A stretch of DNA of 64,000 nt. Source: Microcebus murinus (taxonomy: Eukaryota > Chordata > Mammalia > Primates > Cheirogaleidae). The translations under genes and the position numbers were made by a program. The DNA is taken from NCBI RefSeq assembly GCF_040939455.1, contig NC_134108.1, positions 81,636,001 through 81,700,000 on the forward strand, in the 5' to 3' direction. Positions 36,236 through 49,510 of the stretch are shown in pieces (positions within the stretch are counted from its first letter, which is position 1; every line of letters starts with the position of its first letter). The notes below the pieces were generated by a model. It was given only the letters and a program-made list of their open reading frames with translations, was not told the origin of the DNA and searched no databases.

Positions 36236-38489
36236 TAAAATCATTATAGAATTAAGAAAAGTAAGCCAGGTGTTAAAAAACAGATAAATTGGTTTAATGT
36301 CTTTTAATTCAGTATTGCCACAGTAGAAGAAATAGGATAAATTATATTACTGAGCCACAATGGTGAAAATCATTAAGCTTGAAAGTTTCCTTGGAACCAT
36401 AGAAATAAGCTTCACATATCAGAGCTCATAGATCAGGGAATAAATCAAATCAGACTGGCAAAAAATAAAGATGCTAAGAAAAATTTTAAAAGATAGCTCA
36501 TTTCCACTTCATTGGAGTGAAACTATAAAAGTATCACTAGTGATTTTTAAAACTGTCCTTCATCCTAATCAAAATACCTACAAGTTTTAGAGTCTTGCAT
36601 ACATAGTGATGCACCATGTTTATATGTTAGGATTTATAACCACCTGATATGTTTCCTTCTCACATGATTTTCACCACTAATTTTTGGTTGACTGTGGAAA
36701 GAGGCCAAGCAGGGAGCCTATCACATGAGTCATGCTACTCAAATGGCCATTTGAAAAATATGATTCATAAACCTTCATTAGACTTTTGGTGATCATTTTC
36801 TATTTTTTAAGAAGTATTATCCCTATTTGAATTTTTTTCTGTCTAAGCAATGGTACTTTATGCTAGTGAATTGAACTAATCATTCAGGATTTATTTCTTA
36901 GACTGTTAAATTCACCTTATTTATGTTAAATTGATACTATTTAAAATAAACCTTTAAAATTACATAACAGGAAGTCCACAGTTTTGCCTCTAATTTGTTT
37001 TTTAATACAAATAAATCAAGTTTATTTTAGCATTACTTTTTAAAACATTTTCATAATTTCATAATTGTTAAGATCTTTATGAAAGAGCTAAACACATTTT
37101 TGTTCTATCTCAAAATGTTCCTTTTCCTATTCATAACATTGAACCAAACAAGATTTTGGAAGAGAATGAGAAATGAATAAATGAAATTTAAAATTATTAT
37201 CTGTTATTTACTCTGTTCTTAGACACACCAACATTCCCAGATCAATAAAGATATCTCTATTTTTAATTTCAGGAAGAGGTTTGAATCTAGGTTGGTTTCA
37301 TGATTATAAACTATTGTATCCATAGGTTTTGGTCCTTTATCATCAGGGACAAAGAACCCTTAACCAAACACTTTTTATTTAACTAAGTCAAATACAATTA
37401 TAAATGATCAAACTTTTCCCTTGCTTCTGAAGCTACCGCTAGTGGATGAACATCTGAAAATAATAGGGGAATCTGACAAGACTCTAAATTCTGACAAACA
37501 GCTTGCAGCGTTTCTAACACTTAGTTTAGCTATGTGCATGTGTGTGCTTAAAAAAATTTAACAGATTTCATAAACAAACTGCTTTCAACAATTATGCCCC
37601 ATAGAAGACATAGTTAGCTATTTTTTATGTCATAAGAGGGGTAAATTCCTCATATGACATAAAAATAATTTGATTTTCAAATATTGGTAATAAATTTTTA
37701 AAATGTGTTTCTTCTAAGCCTCACTTCTTCATGTCATCTGTTTTATATATATTTCTTTTTTCTTTTCTTCTTTTTTTCTGCACTTTTTACTTCCAATCAT
37801 GTTGCTTTTTTTGTTCCCCTTTGTAATTTCTTTCACTTTCTCCCCCTTCATAGTTTCCATTTTCCAAGAAGAAAGAATTTCATCATTGCCCCCAGCTAAC
37901 ATCTTAGTTACCAAAGCATGAGAGTGTTCATTCTTTATTGAATTTACGGGGCACAGGCATACATGACTCCCATACATATCCCATGGAAATACTTCAATGC
38001 ATCAATAGTGCATGAACAGACGTTACTGTTAACTGTAATTACCAAATCTGACTTGTCATGGCTAGCATGCACTTCCCATTATATTCCCGTTTAGGCCACC
38101 ACTATGTATGATATTCTTAAGGGCAAAAAGAAAGTAGTCATATTAATTCTAAATTCTTAGTAATTGTAAAAAGTAAGTTAGGACATCTTTTAATTTTAAA
38201 TGCTGTTTTTTACCATTGTTTCTGAAAATAATTCTCTTGATACAGAAAATAATATTCCACTGGTTGTTTCTATGTTTCTTTCCATTTCTGGAAGACAGTC
38301 TAGCTCATGACATTCACTCAGTTTAGAAATGAAAGCAAAAGGTGATCATAGATGTGCCTTTCACTTAGTTTATTAGACTGTCTTCCTAGGGATCAGTGAC
38401 TCTGAAAAGAAATATGATAAAGGCAAATGACTGACTGGGGAAAATGTTTATTAATATACATCCAGTTCTCAAAAATCATTTCAGAGAGA
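36236..38489. other. AT-rich single-copy DNA
   Basis: No gene or clear repeat; T-rich run at about 37746-37775. The overlapping frames at 37705-37977 read through pyrimidine-rich sequence and are not supported. Confidence 0.35.
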
Positions 38490-38960
38490 GAGAGACAGAG
38501 AGTAATACCCCCAATATAAAAATGGGCAAAAAAATGAAGAGGCAATTTACAGAGAAAATATTAAAAGTCAATAAATTTATGAAAAAATATTCAATTTAAT
38601 AAATATGCAAGGAAATGCACATTTATAAAGGAACCATTTTCCCTACCCATTTTTCCAGGATTAATATTAGTGATTATACATGGTATTAGCATAGGTGAAG
38701 AGCATTCTCAATACCTCTAGAAATATAAAATACTTCAGTTTTTCTAAAAGGCAAATTAAAAGCTTTAAAAAATACATCTGGGCTCTACGTCATAAATTCC
38801 TCTAAATCATAACTGGTTATTTCTGGGTTAGGATTATTAGAAGTTTGATTTCTTCCTTTGCTTATCTGTAATATGTAAAGTTTCTACAGTGAACATTTAC
38901 TGCTTTTGTAATAAAAATATAACAATCATGAAAAAGTGTATTGTTTTATCGCTAAAATAT
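38490..38960 (+). mobile_element. Degraded L1 or half-L1 fragment
   Basis: The order aatgggcaaaaaaatgaaga, ggcaatttacagag, tatgaaaaaatattcaattt, aaggaaatgcacatttata follows the L1 ORF2 C-terminal region. ttactgcttttgtaataaaa ends it like an old L1 3' tail. Very diverged with deletions. Confidence 0.5.
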
Positions 38961-39599
38961 GAACAAAGCAGTGGTCTTAAGAGAACCAAGAAATTGGCCT
39001 TTTAAGTACCATTTTCAAACATTTCCATTAAGAATCTTCAAGGAAAAAATTAGTGTGTAACTTAAACCATTTAAGTTGATTCTAGTGATTTCACTGGGAA
39101 GCAGATGTTAATTAAATTGTTCATCCATTCAACACATATTTTTGAATGCCTCTTAAGCTGAGCACTGCAGAGTATACAAAGATAGATTGACCATGGGCTC
39201 CAAACTGCCTGGAGTTTAACATTTAGTAAGATAAAGAAGGTGTATATACATATGCAATGATAATATGAAATGAAAATGCAAAGTACAATAAACAAAGTAG
39301 ATAGAAAATTCTAAGAGAGTTCAAAGGGTGGGAAAGTATGCTTGTCTGTGGAATCATCAGGATCAAAAAATTCGGTGAACAAAAATATATCCATTTTTTG
39401 TCAGTCTAAATAAATATACTTATAAATCATTATAGAACTGATTAAATAATTATTTATGAAATTATGGGTTTACTCTCTTTAATAACTATTTTTTGAAAGA
39501 ATTTGACAGAGAACAAGCCCACTTCTAAACAGATGAGTAACATAAGATTTCCTATTTCCTATGCTTTATTTCTTATTTCCTGCTGAATTAAATCATTTC
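38961..39599. other. Single-copy DNA
   Basis: No recognised feature except a short L2/MIR-like patch at about 39117-39170 (catccattcaacacatattt). Confidence 0.3.
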
Positions 39600-40010
39600 C
39601 CTGGAATTCAAAGTCCTAAACAGTGTCACCCCAATCTACTCTTACTAGTCCCTTAAACATACATTTTATTGCAACTAGATTTAATGATTTGTAACCACAG
39701 AATGAGCATGTCTCACACATTGCTACCCCTATCTGAAATGCTGAAGTGGCTACTGGGATTCTGCCAATCGCTCAAGGTTGATCTCAGGTGTTATCTATAA
39801 CATGATCCCTTTCTTGCCCTCCTCTCACCAAACAAATCTTCTGCCTCTGAACAACATGGAGCACAGTTTGTGCCTCTTTTATGAAAATCTACATTCCCTT
39901 GCCCTTTTTCACAAACATTTCTATACTTGGTCCCCTGACTTAATTGTAAGTTCCTTGAGGACTAGAATTGTGTCTTCTCATTTTTAATAATGCCTGGAGT
40001 ACCTGGTACA
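39600..40010. mobile_element. Ancient L2-type fragment (reversed)
   Basis: Typical reversed L2 elements in order: gatccctttcttgccctcct, cccttgccctttttcac, ttgtaagttccttgaggact, tgcctggagtacctgg. The plus frame 39778-39987 is inside this fragment. Confidence 0.55.
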
Positions 40011-40654
40011 AGAAATTATTTTTTCTTAATATTGTCTTCAAATATGTGTTGAAATGAGACCTATAGAGGTTAAGTAACCAAGAACATACAATACATATAC
40101 TTTTCTAATGACAAAGTACAGACTAGTCTCAGAATTTGTATGGAAAAATGATAGATTCATTTTTGTGTTGTATCTAGGGGAATTAAATTATTCTATCTAC
40201 TGATAAAATAATATGGGAAAAAATTTTCTTACCTGTAAAAGACTCCCAGAACAGGAACTCTGAGGACAACAACACATAGAGACAAGACTGTCATTAGTTG
40301 AAGATGTCCTCATTATATGTCCTCTATACTTTTTTTCCAAAGTTAAGGTAAATTTACATTATTGAAAATTAGAACACAACCCTATTTAATCTCCTATTAT
40401 TCTTAGAACATGAAAAATAACCTCTAATTAAACTTTGATCTAACTCCTGAATGTTTTTAAACAACCAATCCTATCTACGTAATTTTAAAAGAGAATAATT
40501 CAATGTTGGCACATCATAAAAGATCAGTTAGCTAATACATTAATTGTATCTATAAGATTGTGATTCTTTTCATTGTAATCTTTTTTTGGAACATTTATTT
40601 TCAATTTATAACTTATTTAGTTTATTCCATGATTCTCATAGAATCATTAAAAAA
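40011..40654. other. AT-rich single-copy DNA
   Basis: Nothing recognisable. Confidence 0.3.
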
Positions 40655-40840
40655 ACACCACATGCAAGGGGTAATACTAAGTGCTTTACATATTTTCTAA
40701 TTCCATCAGTAACTCTACTGTCCTATTTTGACAGTTTAGTAAGGCTGTGAACAAATCCTTGACAAAGGCAGGATTTGCACCCAGGTGTGTCTCGTTCCAA
40801 AGCCCACATTCTTATTCACTGTGCTCTAGCATGTTGTCTT
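40655..40840. mobile_element. MIR SINE fragment
   Basis: actaagtgctttacatattt, then ggcaggatttgcacccaggt, gtctcgttccaaagccca and ttcactgtgctct follow the MIR consensus order in the sense direction. The 40747-40989 frame partly overlaps it and is not a gene. Confidence 0.65.
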
Positions 40841-41720
40841 CAATCACTTTTTCAACAAACATTCAACAAACAAGCATCTGTTTGAGACCTGGCCCAGGAC
40901 TACTATACCCAAAAGAATGGTTCAGCAGGTGCTCAAGCAAAGCAGAGGCTTCAAAGTTACCTGGAAAATTTACATCACTTCCCTTTTAAGATATCATAAA
41001 AAAGAAAAATACGTTTAAGACAATCAATGTTAATGAAAACCATGAAATTAATTAATTGGACCTAAAATTATTTTATTTATTCAGATGCTGTGCTGCAACA
41101 TGCTTTAATCTTTGCTGACTTAAAAAGAGAAAAAATTATAAGATTGCAAACTAGGCAAAGAGCTTTGCTTAGTTGACTATTCAACTAAGGCAAAAAAAGA
41201 CAAATTGGACTGGACTCTGTTTTCTATCAAAAGTGACAGATTTACCCATGTTTCTGATATTCAGGGACATTCTTGCTGTCAAATTATTTTACCAGAAACC
41301 CATTTTTACCCATCTGAAATGTAAACTTCTATGTTTATAAAACCCCTTTTAAGTAATTATGAGAAGTCATAAAACATAGCTAGTAAAAGAAATAATGATA
41401 GTTCATAAATCTATACTTATTTTAAATTACTTCAAATGTTAACCAAAAACTACAATTTTTCTCCACATAAAACTTTATCTTTAATAAAAACTTCATAATA
41501 ACTTCTAGTGTTTCAGATAGCTACATTAAAATCTCCTAAGTCTACTATCTTTTATCCAAAGACTTGCTTACTTTGGATGCTGGACAGATGTTCTCATCCT
41601 AATCCTATCCCTAATTGTGGTCACTGCCCAGGTGGTTCTGCCATACTGCCATCATTCAGTTTTGGCCCCAGCCCAAGGGATACTGGCTACATCTGGAGCC
41701 AGATGCCATCAGAGGCAGAA
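40841..41720. other. Single-copy DNA
   Basis: No gene. The frame 41508-41792 runs into the following LTR and is fortuitous. Confidence 0.35.
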
Positions 41721-42072
41721 TGCTATGGTCTGAATGTTTGTGTCCTCCTAAATTCATATGTTGAAATCCCAACCCCCAAGGTAATGATATAAGGAGGTGA
41801 GGCCTCTGGGAAGTAATTAGGTCATGAGGGTGGAGTCCTTATGAATGGTATTAGTATCCCTACTAAAAAAGTTGTAGAGAGTCCTTTACCCTTCCACCAC
41901 ATGAGGCTATAACAAGGAGATGGCCATCTATAAGGAAACAGATTATCACCAGACACTGAATCTACTGGCACTTTAATCTTAGACTTCCCAGCCTCCAGAA
42001 CTGTAGAAATAAATTTCTTCTGCTTACCCAGTTTATGGTATTATTTTATAGCAGCCCAAATGGACTAAGACA
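41721..42072 (+). mobile_element. MLT1A-type MaLR solo LTR
   Basis: Starts tgctatggtctgaatgtttg and ends tggactaagaca. Internal landmarks are cctaaattcatatgttgaaa, ggaggtgaggcctctgggaa, gtagaaataaatttcttctg (polyadenylation region) and ggtattattttatagcagcc. Length and order match an ERVL-MaLR MLT1A LTR. No internal region is attached. Confidence 0.88.
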
Positions 42073-42892
42073 GAGGAAAGATCTGTTTTCTCCATCAAGG
42101 TCAGTCTGATGTTGGTGGGTTCTGTTAGAATGACAGTCTCATAGTAGGTGACAAATGGTATTCTCAGGCACTGTTCAGGTTTTTCACCCTGTGTATCTTT
42201 ATGTATTGTAACATAATAACATATCCCATAACTCAGTAGTTGAAAACGATAACCATCCATTATTGCTCATGAGTCTGCTAGTTGAGGTTTATCTGATCTA
42301 GGCTTGGCTTGACTGATCTCAGCTGGGTTCTCTCATGTGTCTGCCATCAGCTAGCAGGGAAGAAGACTCTTGGCTGGTGGCAAAGTGGCTCCTGTACCTG
42401 GTCTCTTATCTTCCAGCAGACTAGCCTGGCCCAAGAGATCACAGGGGTTCAAGACCAAATGAAAGCCCATAAGGCTTCTTGACCTTGGGCTCAGAACTGA
42501 CACACAGTCACTTCTATCACATTCTAATGGCCAAAGCAAGTCACAAGACTAGGTCAGAGTCAAAGCTCCATCCCTTGATGGGTGAGGCTTCAAAGTCAAA
42601 TTGCAAAGAGCACAGATATAAAAGGGTGAAACATCAGGAAAATTGATAATTTTATCTGGTTAGGAGGATGTGCACAAAGGGCACCTTCATTGAACTCCCA
42701 CCAGTGATATGTTCCATATCTGCTTCTGGATGCCTGTTGTAGCTCTACAGGTCCTATTCTTCCACTAATTCTATTAATAGTTACTCTCACATGAGCTCAT
42801 GGAAACTGAAGAGATCTTCTATATCAACTTCTCCCAGATGTATGGAGAATTCGGATGTGGACATCCATAGCCTTTCCTTCTTAGAAACCCTC
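42073..42892. other. Single-copy DNA
   Basis: Moderate GC, several overlapping short minus-strand frames (42033-42790) without recognisable motifs. No exon signals I would trust. Confidence 0.35.
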
Positions 42893-43100
42893 CAGGCATT
42901 GGGAATCTGCTTTCTTGGGGCCACATGTGGCCTTCTGGATCCTTGCATGTGGCCTTTTGACTGAATCCAAACTTTATACAACAAATCCTTTTAACAAATA
43001 CATTTGTTCTGTGAAGTTTGGATTCAGTTGAGGGGCTGCAATTGGGGTTCTGGGAGGCTAGGCCACATGTGGACTTGAGGCCACAGGTTCCCCACCCCTG
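42893..43100. mobile_element. Palindromic hAT-like MITE
   Basis: The right end reads ggttccccacccctg and the left end is a degraded inverse (caggcattgggaatctg). Internally ggccacatgtggccttctgg and cttttgactgaatccaaact pair with inverted copies at 43060-43075 and 43013-43032, so the element is an almost complete hairpin of about 208 bp. CAG...CTG termini fit the hAT superfamily. The expected 8 bp target duplication is not visible (aaaccctc versus ccagatag). No transposase is encoded. Confidence 0.75.
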
Positions 43101-43495
43101 CCAGATAGTTTCTACATGGCCTGCTAGTGGAGGGTCACCCAGAAAATTTCTTTCCTTCAGAAATCTCAAGGGAAGAAGTGGTTTTTATCATTAGTTTTCA
43201 GAAACATTCCAAAACCTCAGGGGAGATTAATCTAGTACCCCAATATGATGAGAAGGGGCTCTTTGGCATCTCTTCAATCTTTCCTCTCCCAGAAGAACTC
43301 CCTTTCTTTTACAGTTTCCATTGCTTTAATGATTCCTCAATGTTTGGGAGGGTGTGGGTTTATTTTGGGAAACGAGAAGGTAATAATAACCCAATTATGA
43401 AAAACTGGCATTTGGTATCACTTTTTTAATATTCAGGTCACAGTAGTGTTCATATAAATAAGACATAACTTAAAGCAAAAAATGGTTCATATTTT
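43101..43495. other. Single-copy DNA
   Basis: The plus frame 43127-43429 (100 codons) shows no motif. No repeat recognised. Confidence 0.35.
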
Positions 43496-43512
43496 AAAAA
43501 TATTCATAAACA

Positions 43513-43844
43513 GGCCGGGCGCTGTGGCTCACGCCTGTAATCCTAGCTCTTGGGAGGCCGAGGCGGGCGGATTGCTCAAGGTCAGGAGTTCAAAACCAGC
43601 CTGAGCAAGAGTGAGACCCCGTCTCTACTATAAATAGAAAGAAATTAATTGGCCAACTGATATATATATATAAAAATTAGCCGGGCATGGTGGCGCATGC
43701 CTGTAGTCCCAGCTACTCGGGAGGCTGAGGCAGAAGGATCACTCAAGCCCAGGAGATTGAGGTTGCTGTGAGCTAGGCTGACGCCACGGCACTCACTCTA
43801 GCCTGGACAACAAAGTGAGACTCTGTCTCAAAAAAAAAAAAAAA
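43513..43844 (+). mobile_element. Full-length lemur-type Alu
   Basis: Same subfamily as 28101-28458, with only scattered differences and a shorter tatata linker. It reads ggccgggcgctgtggctca to gactctgtctc plus an A tail. A perfect 17 bp target-site duplication (aaaaatattcataaaca, 43496-43512 and 43845-43861) supports a young insertion. Confidence 0.97.
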
Positions 43845-43861
43845 AAAAATATTCATAAACA

Positions 43862-45429
43862 CACACAAAACATAATTTTGAAATTATTTGCAAACAGCAA
43901 GATGTATTCTTTAAATGATCAAAAGTAAATCACTTCTTAGGCCTTTCTGTGTCTTTCATCTTACTGAGTCTCTCCAAGGGTGTGGTCTGCAAAGAAAAAA
44001 AATTTGGGATGACTCCTGCCTCTGAGACAAAAAAGCTTTTCACTTGATTGTATGCAGAGGGGTTTAAATCGAGTGGCTAGATAATTTATTTCCAAATAGA
44101 GACACTATCAAGAATGAAAGGAAGCTTTATGAATAGTATAAGAGGACAACAAGCATGCATGCCTGTATTGCCGAAAATTTAAAGTATACGGCAAACTAAT
44201 AAAACATCAAAAGACAGAAAGGCCTAATGTAGTTCCCTTTATATTTAGGATTTACTTCCAAGAATCCAATTCGAGACCTAAGTAACTGTGGATCAATGAA
44301 TGCTCCGATCACTGTTCTAGTACTGTAAACTTGTATGCAAGTATTGTTAAGTAGTCAGCTTATCTCAAGGCCTAACTCTCCCTCAATGCCTGTACTGTGT
44401 ATCTTATGGTCCTGAAATAACTCCCTGCATGCTTGCAAGAGTTAAGTGCTTCTCTAAGCAACTTCTACCAGAGCATGACTTGTGCTCTAAGCAAAACTGA
44501 ATCTCCTGTTCTAATATCTGTTTGATGCATCTTTAAGGTAATAATACAGTTCTTAATACCATTGACTAGTTTCTTCATGGTTTTATATTGGCACCCATAC
44601 AAATGACTTAATTAATATCACAGGTACTTTTTTATATAGAAAGTAAAAACTTCAGTCCTATATTATATTACTACATGCTGTGTAAAAATAATGGAATTTT
44701 AAAATAAATATGTCTGTGTTTTCTTCAAAGAATGTTGAAGACATTGTTGAGCTTAAGGAATCCTCATAAAGATAAATCGTGTACTATAAAAAAAAATTGA
44801 AAAGCATGAACAAGAGAGATCAAATGCTATATAATACCAAGAAGAACACATGCCCAAGTTGACTTCTTATAAAAAAAAAGGGAGGGGGCATTTATAAGTT
44901 GCAGCTGGCTTTGGTTAATACCTTGGTAATTTACAAGGTTGGAGCATTTGGCTTTCTGTTTTAATTGGAAGCACAAGAGAAAATAAAATCTTTCTTTATC
45001 AAATAATCAAGTAGTATGTTCTAATGTCATAGAACTTAGTATACAGTAGGATATATACATAATATTTATATACAAACATATATATATTCTAATTCAACAA
45101 ATATTTGTTGAAGTTCCCTTGTATTCTTTTATTCCTTTAGAAACAACCATTAACAGGACAGACAAGATTCCATGTTCCTTACATGAATTGTGATAGAAAA
45201 GTTAACTGAAATGGAGACAGTTCCAAACCTTTCCATCAATACTTCTTGTTTAATCAGTGACAGGCATGTACAATGATTCTTCTAGGTAAAATGAATGCAT
45301 GGCAATTTTTTTCCTGTGCCAATGCTATGTTCCAATTGGAAGACTGAATTTAATTTCTGTGAATAATTATCTCCTAACAGCTTAGAAGAATTGAAAACCT
45401 CCTGAACATGTTTCCTTATTATGCATTCA
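43862..45429. other. AT-rich single-copy DNA
   Basis: No gene or clear mobile element. Short homopolymer A run at 44871-44879. Confidence 0.35.
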
Positions 45430-45990
45430 GTATTCATTTGTTTAACAAATATTTATTGAGTGCTGCCAAGCATGAGGCACTGTTGTGGTCTTGTGGTCAT
45501 TGAGATACAAAAGTGAACAAAATAAATTTTCTTCCCTCATAAAGCTCATATCCCCAGGGAAGAGATGAACAGTAATTGCAGAAATTAGGCGAATAATATA
45601 TAGTATGTCAGTCAGTGACACATGTGATAAAGGAAAATAAAGTAGGGCATAAGATAGCGCCAGGATGGCTGCTGAGGACAGGACGGGGCGTGGGTTACTC
45701 TTTCATAAAAGGTGGTCAAGAAGGCTTCACTGAAAAGGTAGTATTTAAGCAAAAACCTGAAAGAAGTGAGGGAGTGATCCATGGAGATACCTTGAGGGAA
45801 GAATATTGCAGGCAGAAGAAAAAGTTCATAGAAAACTCTTGAGTTCAGAATGTGCTTGGTGTTTTTAAGGAGTGCCACAAACGGCAGCAATGCCGAAATA
45901 GACCAAACAAGGAGGAGAGCAGTAAGAGGTCTGAGACGGTTGCCTCCAATTTCCACACGGTACGCTACTGTAGAAGATAAGCTGGCAATA
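45430..45990. mobile_element. Ancient interspersed repeat (L2-like)
   Basis: acaaatatttattgagtgct, gaggcactgttgtggtc, gaacaaaataaattttctt, then aggtggtcaagaaggcttca, aaacctgaaagaagtgaggg, gatccatggagatacc. This order is that of a well-known mammalian old LINE/3'-end consensus. Frames on both strands here (45612-45956 minus, 45615-46038 plus) are within the repeat. Confidence 0.55.
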
Positions 45991-46679
45991 GAAAGAAATG
46001 CTCATTTCAGTCTATTTACCCTATTAAATTCTTTCTAGGCTTTTAATTTCTAATCTTTGTGATAAAAATGCATAATCTTCCAAAAATGTGTATAAAATAA
46101 GATTTCTTAACTTTGCTTTCCTGGGATTTTTTTTAAATTTATTTTTTTGGCAAAGGATACAGCATCCTTTCACCAATTGTCATTCAAAGGAGAAAGAAGA
46201 ACATTTATTCCAATTCTAGACATCATAATATGTTTAGTTACTAGCCAAGTGAAATATTTTCTTACTGATCTGCTATGTGAGGGAAAATATATTCTTTTTC
46301 TTCTGTATATGTCTGTAACTGTGTACATGTAACATGTATATTTGCATTTTAAAAAGTTTATTCCTAACATATGAAGAACCTAGTCCTGTTTAAAATTGCA
46401 TAAAATCTTCAAAAATTCTGCATTCACTGGCAGTTGAGTTATGGATTGATTGAGAAGATAATGAATATTTTCTTAAAGGATAGGAAAAGGCACTAAAAAA
46501 AGAAAAAATTAAATCTCAGCAACAAAGTCTATTTCTGTCTCTTTTATATATGTCAATCCATATCTGTGTCTAGCTATCTACCTTTATATATCTATGTTTA
46601 TAGAGTTTTAATTATCAATGAAAGGACATTTTTTTCAATCCTTATGCTTACAACCTTAGATATTCTAGAGTAACAGCGA
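45991..46679. other. AT-rich single-copy DNA
   Basis: Nothing recognised. Confidence 0.3.
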
Positions 46680-46865
46680 GAAGCTTAGGGTGAGACAGAC
46701 CTAAGTTTGAGTTTCACCTTTGTCACATTCAGATAGGTAAGTAACTTAACCTCACGTTAAATGCCTGCCTTACAGAGAAACTGTGAGAATTTTCTGATAT
46801 AATAGATATGGAATATTCAGAAGAGTATCTGGTATATAGTCAATGCTCAATAGAGTATGGTAATT
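46680..46865. mobile_element. MIR SINE fragment (reversed)
   Basis: ggtgagacagacctaagttt, gtaagtaacttaacctcac, tgtgagaattttctgatata, agtatctggtatatagtc follow the reversed MIR consensus. Another small L2/MIR-like piece follows at about 47010-47090. Confidence 0.6.
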
Positions 46866-47449
46866 ATCATTTCCTTACCTCTTCCCTATGCTTTTAATTC
46901 CTATGTTCAGCCAATCACAATCACCATTTCCTAGGAGTCCTTCACCAGAAAGAGTATGAGTTCTGTACCTTTATCTAAATTTCTAACACAATTACCCAAA
47001 TAATTCATTTATCCATTCAAACAGTACTTATTGAACACCTTCCCTGTGCCACACACCATGGTAAGAGACAAAGAGAGTAGCAAAAAACACAGAGAGGTGC
47101 TATTAAACTTTCAGTCTAAATCATACTGCCTTGAATACTAAATTTGGATAAAATATCCCCATAGTGTCTAGCACAGTGCCAAACATTGGGGATATTCCAA
47201 AATAGCCATAGACTTAGTCTCGTAGAATTAGAAAAGACTCTAGAGATAATCTTGTGTAAACCCCTTACTTTTAATCAAAGTTTGTGGCTAAGCATAGCTC
47301 AATATTGTAAGGCGATGCTTCAAGTAGTAAGAACAAAGCAGTTTTGTTTATCACAATAACAGACCTCTTTATTTGGTAAATGAGAAACAGAGACATAGGG
47401 AGTTTATATTCTCCAGTGCTAACAGGTAGTTAGGTTCAGAGATGGGACT
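46866..47449. other. Single-copy DNA with a small L2/MIR-like piece
   Basis: catttatccattcaaacagt to ccatggtaagagac (47008-47068) looks like an L2 3' end. The remainder is unassigned. Confidence 0.35.
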
Positions 47450-49510
47450 GGAAAATATTGGAGTTAAGAGACACACTTTAAAACAACTATAAATAAAATG
47501 TTCAAGAAATTAGGTGAAAAGATAGAGAATTTTCAGCAGAAATTAAATTATATAATAAATATTCAAGTAGAGATTCTAGAAGTAAAAAAAAAAAAAACCC
47601 AGTAATTAAAGGTAACTTAATAAATGGGTTTCACGTAAATTAGACATAGTAGAGGAGAAAATTGGTGACACTTGAAGAAAAGTCAGTAGAAATGTCCAGA
47701 CAGAAGTATGAAGACCAATGAATAGAAAATAGCCAGAGTCATCTGAGACCAAATGAAATATCTAATCTATGTGTAATTAGAGTCCCCAGTGGAGAGGATA
47801 TGGGGAATAGATCAATAGGATAGATGAAGAGAAAATGGCCAGCATTTTTTGAAGACTGATGAAAGACCTAAAGCTGCAGGTTAAAAAAGTGTTATAAAAC
47901 CAAAACAAGATAAATATAAGGAAAATCAAATCCATGCATATCATAGTAAAACTGCAGAAAATTAAAAGCATGTAGAGGGAGAAAAAAGATGATATAACTT
48001 CAAATGAGCAGTATAAGATTGATAGCTTACTTCTCAGAAAAAATTAATGCAAGCCAGAAGGCAATAAAATAAAATCCTAAAGTAGAAAAGAAATAATTGG
48101 CAACCTAGAATTTCAGACCCCAAAATTATCCTTTAAACTAAGGAGAAAACAAAAACATCTTCAAAAAAACAAAAGTGAGATATTTCACAACTAATGCATT
48201 CTAACAGAAAACACTAAAGGGAGTTTTTTTAGACAGAAAGATAATCTTAGATAGCAGCACAAAAATTTAAGAAAGAAGGAAGATCAGTATAAATAGTATA
48301 AAAGTGGATGAAGTTAAATAAATTTTAACTGACAAACCCAAAATGTAATGGATTTTGAGTTTAAAATATACAGCGTATATAAATACACACACACATACAC
48401 ACAAAATAGCACAAAAGAAAGTAAAGTGTTCAAAGGTCACTAAATTGTTCAGGGGTAGTAAAAGGACTAAGTTTTATGGGAACCTAATAAGTATTCAGGT
48501 TTTATGCTCCAGGATATCTCCCTTGAAAGAATAGCAAAAGAATATATAGCTAATGGAATAACAAAGGGAAAAATGAAGTACTTGAGTCATTTCAATAAAA
48601 AAAGAAAATAGAGGATATAAGGATTAGAAAGAAAGAAATAGGACTCTCATTTCTCATAAATATTATAATTGAATGGTATAAAATGCAAAAGAATTTTTAT
48701 ATATACTACTAGAATTAAGTGAATTTAACAATGTTACTCATCACAAAAATTATCATATTTCTATACTGGCAACATACAATTATAAAATGAATTTTTTTCT
48801 TTAGAAAATTTATAATAGCAATAAAACCATAAAAAGTACTAAGGAATAATTTTAGTAAGGTGCAAGGCCTCCATACAGAAAATAATAAAACATTACAGAA
48901 GTAATTTCAATACCTAAATAAATGGAGGCATATGCCATGTTCATGATTTGGTAAACTTGCTATTGTAAAGGTATCAACTTTTCCCAGATTAATCTATTTA
49001 AATGTTATCCCAATCAAAATCTCAGAAGTTTTTTTTAAGTGTATGAGCATCAACAAAAGCAGATTCCAAAATGTATATAAAAACACAAAGAACCAAAGCA
49101 ATCTTGAAGATGATGGAAGTTGGACTTTCACTTCCAAATATAAAGATTTATTATAAAACTACAATAATTAAGACTGTGTGGTATTGGTGCAAATAGAGAC
49201 AAATAGAGTAGAATAGAGGACCTAGAGATAGCCCCACATATACATGATTTTTGTCAAAAGTGGCATGCAGGGCAGTAGAAGAAGGAGAATCTATCAAAAC
49301 GTGTTTTCGATAAATGATGAAAGGTGACTATCGATGTAGAAAGTCACTCCTACATGACACCATATTTTTAAAAAATCTATTTAAACTGGATTATAGATCT
49401 AAATATAAAACATAAAAACAAAGCTTTTAGAAGATAATATAGGAAAATATCCTTTTTACCTGGTTATAAGCAAAAATTTAAAACTAAATAAGCAAAAATA
49501 TATTAATCAA
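47450..49510 (+). mobile_element. Old L1M/HAL1-type LINE, sense
   Basis: 47450-48250 contains ttctcagaaaaaattaatgc, aagccagaaggcaataaaat, caacctagaatttcagaccc and cactaaagggag, the order seen in old L1M/HAL1 LINEs. 48770-49500 is degraded ORF2 reverse-transcriptase to thumb sequence (caatcaaaatctcagaagtt, accaaagcaatcttgaagat, acaataattaagactgtgtg). It is non-coding throughout. Whether this is one element or two adjacent ones is unclear. Confidence 0.65.

Noticed and set aside
45612..45956. 114-codon minus-strand frame
   Set aside because: It is antisense to an ancient repeat and has no motif or exon context.
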